Source: an uncultured Lachnospiraceae bacterium | GTDB lineage: Bacteria > Bacillota > Clostridia > Lachnospirales > Lachnospiraceae | Assembly: GCA_945827765.1 (NCBI GenBank) | Contig: CALZPS010000031.1 | Location: 1 to 11,093 of the forward strand | DNA length: 11,093 bases | Direction: 5' to 3' | Shown here: positions 7,456-11,093 of the stretch, in pieces | Position numbering within the stretch: the stretch's first letter is position 1 | Layout of the letters: the number at the start of each line of letters is the position of its first letter | Notes under the pieces: generated by a model | The model's database searches: none | What the model was told of the DNA's origin: nothing | Seen by the model: only the letters and a program-made list of their open reading frames with translations | Translations under genes and position numbers: made by a program

Positions 7456-7662
7456 ATGAGACAAGAGCAGGACGAAGAGATAATACATGATCCGGGTGAA
7501 TCCGTGGAAGAATCGGAAAAAATCAGGCCGGAGCTTCACCTTTCAAGGCAGGAGAGACGGTGGGTGGCACTGGGCGCTCTAAAGAGTGCGCTGCTGATTG
7601 CTTTGGTATATTTGGCAGGCATTGCATTTGTTATCTGGCTGATGCTGACAATGTGGACATAG
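7456..7662 (+). CDS. Small single-pass membrane protein of unknown function
   Basis: I do not recognise this 68-residue protein. The first 30 residues are hydrophilic and acidic (QEQDEE, ESVEESEK). A basic patch RQERR at 31-35 is followed by one hydrophobic segment at about 38-66, and the protein ends almost at the membrane with TMWT. By the positive-inside rule the acidic N-terminus should be cytoplasmic, in the manner of a tail-anchored protein. AGGA (7443-7446) is 9 nt before the ATG. The start is 20 nt after the oppF stop codon, and the next gene follows after 11 nt, so it is surely co-transcribed with both. The frame, ribosome binding site and membrane segment argue for a real gene. Function could concern the transporter or the neighbouring phosphatase; nothing in the sequence decides. 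Confidence 0.75.
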   Translation: MRQEQDEEIIHDPGESVEESEKIRPELHLSRQERRWVALGALKSALLIALVYLAGIAFVIWLMLTMWT

Positions 7663-7666
7663 GAGG
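7661..7666 (+). promoter_or_regulatory. Ribosome binding site of the PAP2 gene, overlapping the preceding stop codon
   Basis: AGGAGG shares two bases with the TAG stop codon of the small membrane protein and is 7 nt before the ATG at 7674. It rules out the in-frame upstream start at 7560, which would bury the gene inside its neighbour, and it suggests coupled translation. Confidence 0.8.
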
Positions 7667-7673
7667 ATGCCGT

Positions 7674-8225
7674 ATGGAGTGGCTGGCGAGTCTTGATGCA
7701 GGGATTTTATTGTTCATACAAGAATATATCAGAATAGATTTCATGAATGGGTTCTGGCGGTTTATCACCTCACTGGGTAATCAAGGATGGTTCTGGATTG
7801 CCGTGTCCGTGATTCTGTTAATTCCCAAAAGAACGCGTTATATTGGACTTGCAGCGCTATTATCATTGGCGGTCAATTTCTTGATTGCCAATCTGATTTT
7901 GAAACCATTAGTGGCCCGCATTCGTCCGTATGAGGCGATCGAGGGACTGAAGATATTGATTGCTGCGCCCCATGATTATTCTTTCCCGTCCGGTCATACG
8001 AGTGCCTCGTTTGCAGCGGCGCTGGTATATCTGAGAAAAATGCCAAAGCCGTATGGCGTCTGTTTTGTAGTGCTGGCGGCGTTGATTGCAATTTCCAGAT
8101 TGTATGTCGGGGTACATTATCCGACAGATGTGCTTGGCGGGTTTCTAATCGGAATGATTTCATCCTGGGCAGTGTGCAGAGGAATGGAATATCTTTCCCG
8201 AAAGACGGGGACAGAAGAAACATAA
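7674..8225 (+). CDS. PAP2-family membrane phosphatase (undecaprenyl-diphosphatase or lipid phosphatase type)
   Basis: A 183-residue integral membrane protein with the complete three-part PAP2 signature. Motif 1 KxxxxxxRP is Lys77 to Pro85 (KPLVARIRP). Motif 2 PSGH is 105-108. Motif 3 SRxxxxxHxxxD uses Ser141, Arg142, His148 and Asp152. By family knowledge His148 is the nucleophile and His108 the acid/base, acting on a phospho-monoester or diphosphate at the outer membrane face. Hydrophobic segments lie near 38-50, 56-76, 109-120, 127-140 and 153-168. The size fits bacterial enzymes of the BcrC/YodM kind that recycle undecaprenyl diphosphate or dephosphorylate phosphatidylglycerophosphate; the exact substrate cannot be told from sequence. 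It is the last gene of the opp transcription unit, 11 nt after the small membrane protein. A link to the transporter is not established and may only reflect co-transcription. Confidence 0.9.
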   Translation: MEWLASLDAGILLFIQEYIRIDFMNGFWRFITSLGNQGWFWIAVSVILLIPKRTRYIGLAALLSLAVNFLIANLILKPLVARIRPYEAIEGLKILIAAPHDYSFPSGHTSASFAAALVYLRKMPKPYGVCFVVLAALIAISRLYVGVHYPTDVLGGFLIGMISSWAVCRGMEYLSRKTGTEET

Positions 8226-8260
8226 GACATAAAATATGAAACATAATAATAAATATTTTG

Positions 8261-8303
8261 AAAAAATGTGCCGGGAGTGAACAGATTATGTTCGTTCCCG
8301 GCA
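8261..8303 (-). terminator. Terminator of pyrG, possibly bidirectional
   Basis: Positions 8270-8282 pair with 8290-8302 in a 13-bp stem (GCCGGGA core, two G-U pairs) with a 7-nt loop. The T8269-A8303 pair extends it. On the minus strand six T residues (complement of 8261-8266) follow after two further bases, giving a good intrinsic terminator just beyond the pyrG stop codon. On the plus strand the hairpin is followed by ATATATTCTGT, only modestly T-rich, so it may also end the opp transcript with lower efficiency. It fills most of the 87-bp gap between the two convergent genes. Confidence 0.8.
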
Positions 8304-8312
8304 TATATTCTG

Positions 8313-9923
8313 TCATAGTTCTTTGGATTTATTTAATGCAGCCTCCACGAATCCTTTGAACAATGGATGTGGGCGGTTGGGACGGGATTTCAGCTCCGGG
8401 TGTGCCTGTGTGGCAACAAACCATGGGTGTTGCGGAATCTCAATCATTTCTACAATCCTGCCGTCAGGAGACAGACCGGAAAGCCGCATACCGTTTTCTT
8501 CGAGCACTTCCCGGTAATCATTATTTACCTCATAGCGATGGCGGTGGCGTTCATGTATTTCTTTCTCACCATATAAGCGAAAGGCCAGAGAATCATCTTT
8601 TAACACGCAGGGATAGGAACCCAGTCTTAACGTGCCTCCGATATCTTCCACACCAATCTGCTCCGGCATGATGTGGATGACAGGATGAGTCGTAAGAGGA
8701 TTCAGTTCCATACTATGGGCGTCGTGATAGCCGATGACATTCCGCGAAAACTCCACGATTGCAAGCTGCATACCAAGACAGAGTCCCAGAAAAGGAATGT
8801 TATTTGTGCGTGCGTATTTAATTGCTTCTATTTTACCGTCGATTCCTCTGTCTCCAAAACCGCCGGGGACGAGGATGCCGCTGACTCCGCCCAGTATTGC
8901 TTCAACATTGTCAGAAGTTACGGTTTCAGAGTCCACCCATTTGATATGAACCGTAGTATGACTGTAAATTCCGCCGTGCTTTAATGCCTCAACTACACTG
9001 ATATAGGCATCATGCAGCTGAATATATTTGCCCACAAGAGCCACGGTGACCTCCTGTGTAGGAGCTTTTAGTTTTTCCACCATCTCGGTCCAGTCAGACA
9101 AGTCAGGATCAGGGCAGGGAAGGTGCAGGCAATCGCAGACAACCTGAGCAAGCCGTTCCTTCTCCATGGCAAGCGGAGCCTCGTACAAATATTCTACATC
9201 AAGATTCTGAAGTACATGTTCAGCCGGAAGATTGCAGAACAAGGAAATCTTGTCCTTCATTCCGGTATCCAAAGGATATTCGGAACGGCAGACAATGATG
9301 TCCGGCTGTATACCCATTCCTTGCAGCTCCTTGACACTGGCCTGAGTCGGCTTGGTCTTCATTTCTTGTGAGGCTCGTAAGTATGGAATCAGCGTTACAT
9401 GAATCAGAATGACATTCTCATGTCCTTTCTCGTGCTGAAACTGGCGTATGGATTCCAGAAAAGGCTGGCTCTCGATATCTCCTACGGTTCCACCGACTTC
9501 TATGATTGCGATTTCTGTGTCTTTTGCAGAAGGATTGCGGTAAAACCGGCTCTTGATTTCATTTGTAATATGGGGAATAACCTGTACGGTTCCTCCTCCG
9601 AAATCCCCGCGCCGCTCCTTTTGCAGTACTGACCAGTAGATTTTACCGGTTGTGACATTTGAATTTTTGGTCAGGCTTTCATCGATGAATCGTTCATAGT
9701 GCCCCAGGTCCAAATCGGTTTCGGCACCGTCATCCGTTACGAAAACCTCACCGTGCTGAACCGGATTCATCGTTCCCGGGTCGATATTGATATAAGGGTC
9801 AAATTTCTGCATGGTCACGGTATAACCACGTGCCTTTAAAAGACGGCCCAGTGATGCGGCCGTGATGCCTTTGCCAAGCCCTGATACAACACCTCCGGTG
9901 ACAAATACATATTTTACTGCCAT
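8313..9923 (-). CDS. pyrG: CTP synthase (glutamine-hydrolysing)
   Basis: Converts UTP to CTP using ATP and ammonia from glutamine; it supplies CTP for RNA and for phospholipid synthesis, in the cytosol. It has 536 residues, the usual bacterial length. The N-terminal synthetase domain starts '[23 protein letters not shown]' (P-loop at about 10-20). Asp70-containing '[16 protein letters not shown]' and '[11 protein letters not shown]' near 142-152 are metal and nucleotide-binding signatures. The C-terminal glutamine amidotransferase domain (from about 290) has the oxyanion strand PGGFGDRG at 353-360, nucleophile Cys382 in GLCLGMQ, and His508 and Glu510 in AHPE, completing the triad. The ATG at 9923 is preferred to an in-frame ATG two codons upstream (9929) because GGAGGAG would be only 1 nt from the latter. 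It is transcribed toward the opp operon and ends at a shared hairpin. Its leader contains an attenuator-like terminator. Confidence 0.97.
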   Translation of the reverse strand: MAVKYVFVTGGVVSGLGKGITAASLGRLLKARGYTVTMQKFDPYINIDPGTMNPVQHGEVFVTDDGAETDLDLGHYERFIDESLTKNSNVTTGKIYWSVLQKERRGDFGGGTVQVIPHITNEIKSRFYRNPSAKDTEIAIIEVGGTVGDIESQPFLESIRQFQHEKGHENVILIHVTLIPYLRASQEMKTKPTQASVKELQGMGIQPDIIVCRSEYPLDTGMKDKISLFCNLPAEHVLQNLDVEYLYEAPLAMEKERLAQVVCDCLHLPCPDPDLSDWTEMVEKLKAPTQEVTVALVGKYIQLHDAYISVVEALKHGGIYSHTTVHIKWVDSETVTSDNVEAILGGVSGILVPGGFGDRGIDGKIEAIKYARTNNIPFLGLCLGMQLAIVEFSRNVIGYHDAHSMELNPLTTHPVIHIMPEQIGVEDIGGTLRLGSYPCVLKDDSLAFRLYGEKEIHERHRHRYEVNNDYREVLEENGMRLSGLSPDGRIVEMIEIPQHPWFVATQAHPELKSRPNRPHPLFKGFVEAALNKSKEL

Positions 9924-9930
9924 AATCATG

Positions 9931-9937
9931 CTCCTCC
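9931..9937 (-). promoter_or_regulatory. pyrG ribosome binding site that decides between two ATGs
   Basis: On the minus strand GGAGGAG ends 7 nt before the ATG at 9923 but only 1 nt before the ATG at 9929. Ordinary spacing favours 9923, giving an N-terminus [10 protein letters not shown]. Confidence 0.75.
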
Positions 9938-9970
9938 GTATGTTTTATGTTCGTAGTTGTTTCGCGTAAA

Positions 9971-10022
9971 TAAAAAATCGGCAATGAGAGCGCACGAATA
10001 CATCATGCAAGGCTCCATTGCC
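9971..10022 (-). terminator. Attenuator-like intrinsic terminator in the pyrG leader
   Basis: Read on the minus strand, GGCAATG (10022-10016) pairs with CATTGCC (9986-9980), GAGC (10015-10012) with GCTC (9991-9988), and GCATGA (10008-10003) with TCGTGC (9997-9992, one G-U). The bulges are CTT and one T, the loop is TGTAT, and there are 17 pairs in all. GA and then six T follow (9977-9972). It lies between the likely pyrG promoter and the ribosome binding site, so it should end most transcripts before pyrG unless something prevents folding. pyrG attenuation is established in Bacillus and relatives. Confidence 0.8.
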
Positions 10023-10031
10023 ATTCATAAT

Positions 10032-10046
10032 CACAGAAAAAGTATA
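10032..10046 (-). promoter_or_regulatory. Probable pyrG promoter (-10 element and start region)
   Basis: TATACT (complement of 10041-10046) matches the -10 consensus at 5 of 6 bases, in a very A/T-rich stretch. The expected start point is near 10032-10035, about 10-12 nt before the attenuator stem. No good -35 lies 16-18 bp upstream; the nearest TTGAAA is only 8 bp away. The placement is therefore tentative. Confidence 0.45.
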
Positions 10047-10126
10047 CACCTATTTTTCAAAAAAATATAGTCCTTTTTTTAATCTTTTGCTGCCTTTTTG
10101 GTATCAGCTCACTGTACGTCTTTTTG

Positions 10127-11049
10127 TCAATGGTACATATGTCCATTTTCATAGACCGGTTCGCATGTCAGATGCACACCGAGCCGTTTAAAGATTTTGA
10201 TATCCACATCGGAGAGCATAACCGAGGTATGAGCCTGACAGCCCTTCAGTTTCGGCAGCTGCTGCATCGCCAGCCGTGCTTCTTCGTTGTTGGCGGCACT
10301 TGCCGAGAGGGCAATCAGCACTTCATCCGTGTGCAGCCGTGGATTTCTGTTCTTGAGATAATCCACTTTCAGCTTTTGGATAGGCTCGATGGACTCCGGA
10401 GAGATAATCTGCAGCTTATGATCAAGTCCGGCCAGCTCTTTTAATACATTCAGCAAAAGTGCTGCCGATGCGCCTAGGAGATTGCCGGTCTTGCCGGTCA
10501 GAATACGACCGTCTTCGAGTTCCATGGCAGCAGCAGGCATACCGGTATCTGCAGCTCGTTTCAGAGCAGCAGATACAACGTGACGGTCAGCAATGGAAAC
10601 GCCGGCCTGATTCATCAAAAGCTCCAGTTTCTGTGTTTCTGTTTCTTCACATTCCCCCTTGAGCAGTGCATTGAGGGATGCATAATAGCGGCGGATGATT
10701 TCCTGACGGGAGGCCTCGCGGCAGACCGCGTCATCACAGATGCAGTTTCCGGCCATATTGACACCCATGTCGGTCGGAGATTTGTATGGGCTTTTTCCAT
10801 ATATTTTTTCAAAAATGGTATTCAGTACCGGGAAAATCTCCACATCACGGTTATAGTTTACGGTTGTTTCGCCATACGCCTCCAGATGGAAGGGGTCGAT
10901 CATATTAATGTCATTCAAATCCGCAGTGGCAGCCTCATAGGCTAAATTGACCGGATGGCTGAGCGGCAGGTTCCAGATGGGAAATGTTTCAAATTTGGCG
11001 TATCCCGCATGAATTCCTCGTTTGTGCTCATGATATAGCTGGGACAGAC
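10127..11049 (-). CDS. DUF1846 / UPF0371 family protein, C-terminal part (5' end cut by the contig edge)
   Basis: The frame is open from the stop codon at 10127-10129 to the last genomic base, giving 306 whole codons beginning LSQLYHEHKRG. It carries the family's characteristic stretches 'NDINMIDPFHLEAYGETTVN' (about 44-63 of the fragment), SPTDMGVNMAGNC, 'QQLPKLKGCQAHTSV' and, at the end, GVHLTCEPVYENGHMYH. From memory, full DUF1846 proteins have about 490-500 residues, so some 190 N-terminal residues are missing, including a GPGSGK-like loop just upstream. The family is widespread in Firmicutes, and its cellular function is not established as far as I know. An ATG-like start at 10918 (actually TTG, encoding Leu) is internal and not the true start. 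The gene runs in the same direction as pyrG, 203 bp away, with no clear terminator between them. Confidence 0.92.
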
Positions 11050-11093
11050 CTGTCTCTTATACACATCTGACGCTGCCGACGATACTCCTTGTG
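11050..11093. other. Nextera sequencing adapter left at the contig end (assembly artefact)
   Basis: Positions 11050-11068 are the 19-bp Tn5 mosaic end CTGTCTCTTATACACATCT. Positions 11069-11082 (GACGCTGCCGACGA) complete the reverse complement of the Nextera read-1 adapter. Positions 11083-11090, TACTCCTT, are the reverse complement of i5 index AAGGAGTA (N507/S507 as I remember it), and GTG begins the P5 segment. The match runs through four adjacent adapter parts, so chance is excluded. Genomic sequence ends at about 11049. Confidence 0.97.

Noticed and set aside
7560..7673. Upstream extension of the PAP2 protein by 38 residues
   Set aside because: It would overlap most of the 68-codon gene in another frame and lacks a ribosome binding site. 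AGGAGG at 7661-7666 clearly serves the ATG at 7674.
10103..10132. TTGACA on the minus strand (complement of 10127-10132) as the -35 of a pyrG promoter
   Set aside because: At 17-18 bp spacing the next hexamer is TGATAC or CTGATA, a poor -10. The TTGACA also overlaps the DUF1846 stop codon. TATACT at 10041-10046 is a better -10, though without a good -35.
11050..11068. Tn5/IS50 mosaic end taken as evidence of a mobile element
   Set aside because: It continues directly into Nextera read-1, index and P5 bases, so it is a library adapter and not an insertion sequence.
1..11093. CRISPR array, tRNA/rRNA, prophage, toxin-antitoxin or defence system
   Set aside because: No regularly spaced direct repeats, no cloverleaf or rRNA-like stretch, and no nuclease, integrase or antitoxin-like small gene pair was seen. 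All long coding regions belong to transport, lipid phosphatase, nucleotide synthesis or DUF1846 families.

Overview
The window looks like a chromosomal segment of a low- to mid-GC Gram-positive anaerobe of the Clostridia, most likely a Lachnospiraceae-type gut bacterium. This rests on gene content, strong purine-rich ribosome binding sites, a lipoprotein-type substrate-binding protein and protein similarity recalled from family knowledge; no database search was possible.

Layout, left to right. Positions 1-292 are non-coding. They hold helically phased A-tracts, a near-consensus vegetative promoter (TTGACA, 17 bp, TAGAAT with an extended -10 TG), and a roughly 145-nt leader with two tandem inverted repeats. 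Positions 293-7435 are a complete oligopeptide ABC importer operon in the order oppA-oppB-oppC-oppD-oppF. A strong terminator-like hairpin lies between oppA and oppB, which probably makes the binding protein more abundant than the membrane complex. Two closely spaced genes continue the operon: a 68-aa single-pass membrane protein of unknown function (7456-7662) and a PAP2-family membrane phosphatase (7674-8225). An 87-bp convergent intergenic region with a long hairpin follows. On the minus strand are pyrG (CTP synthase, 8313-9923), preceded by an attenuator-like terminator in its leader, and the C-terminal 306 codons of a DUF1846/UPF0371 protein (10127-11049).

The right edge is not biological. 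From 11050 to 11093 the sequence is Nextera library adapter: the Tn5 mosaic end, the read-1 segment, an i5 index and the first bases of P5. The DUF1846 gene is therefore cut by a contig end.

How it works together: OppA captures peptides outside the cell, OppB/OppC form the channel and OppD/OppF hydrolyse ATP. The least ordinary aspect is that both extracytoplasmic parts are enlarged. OppA (752 aa) carries a helical insert of about 135 residues. OppC (511 aa) carries an acidic insert of about 210 residues between its first and second membrane segments, and that insert seems to be built from about four degenerate helix-strand repeats. These inserts, the basic N-terminal extension of OppD, the pyrG leader and the small membrane protein/phosphatase pair are the points most worth a second look. 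I see no CRISPR array, defence island, prophage, insertion sequence or RNA gene.
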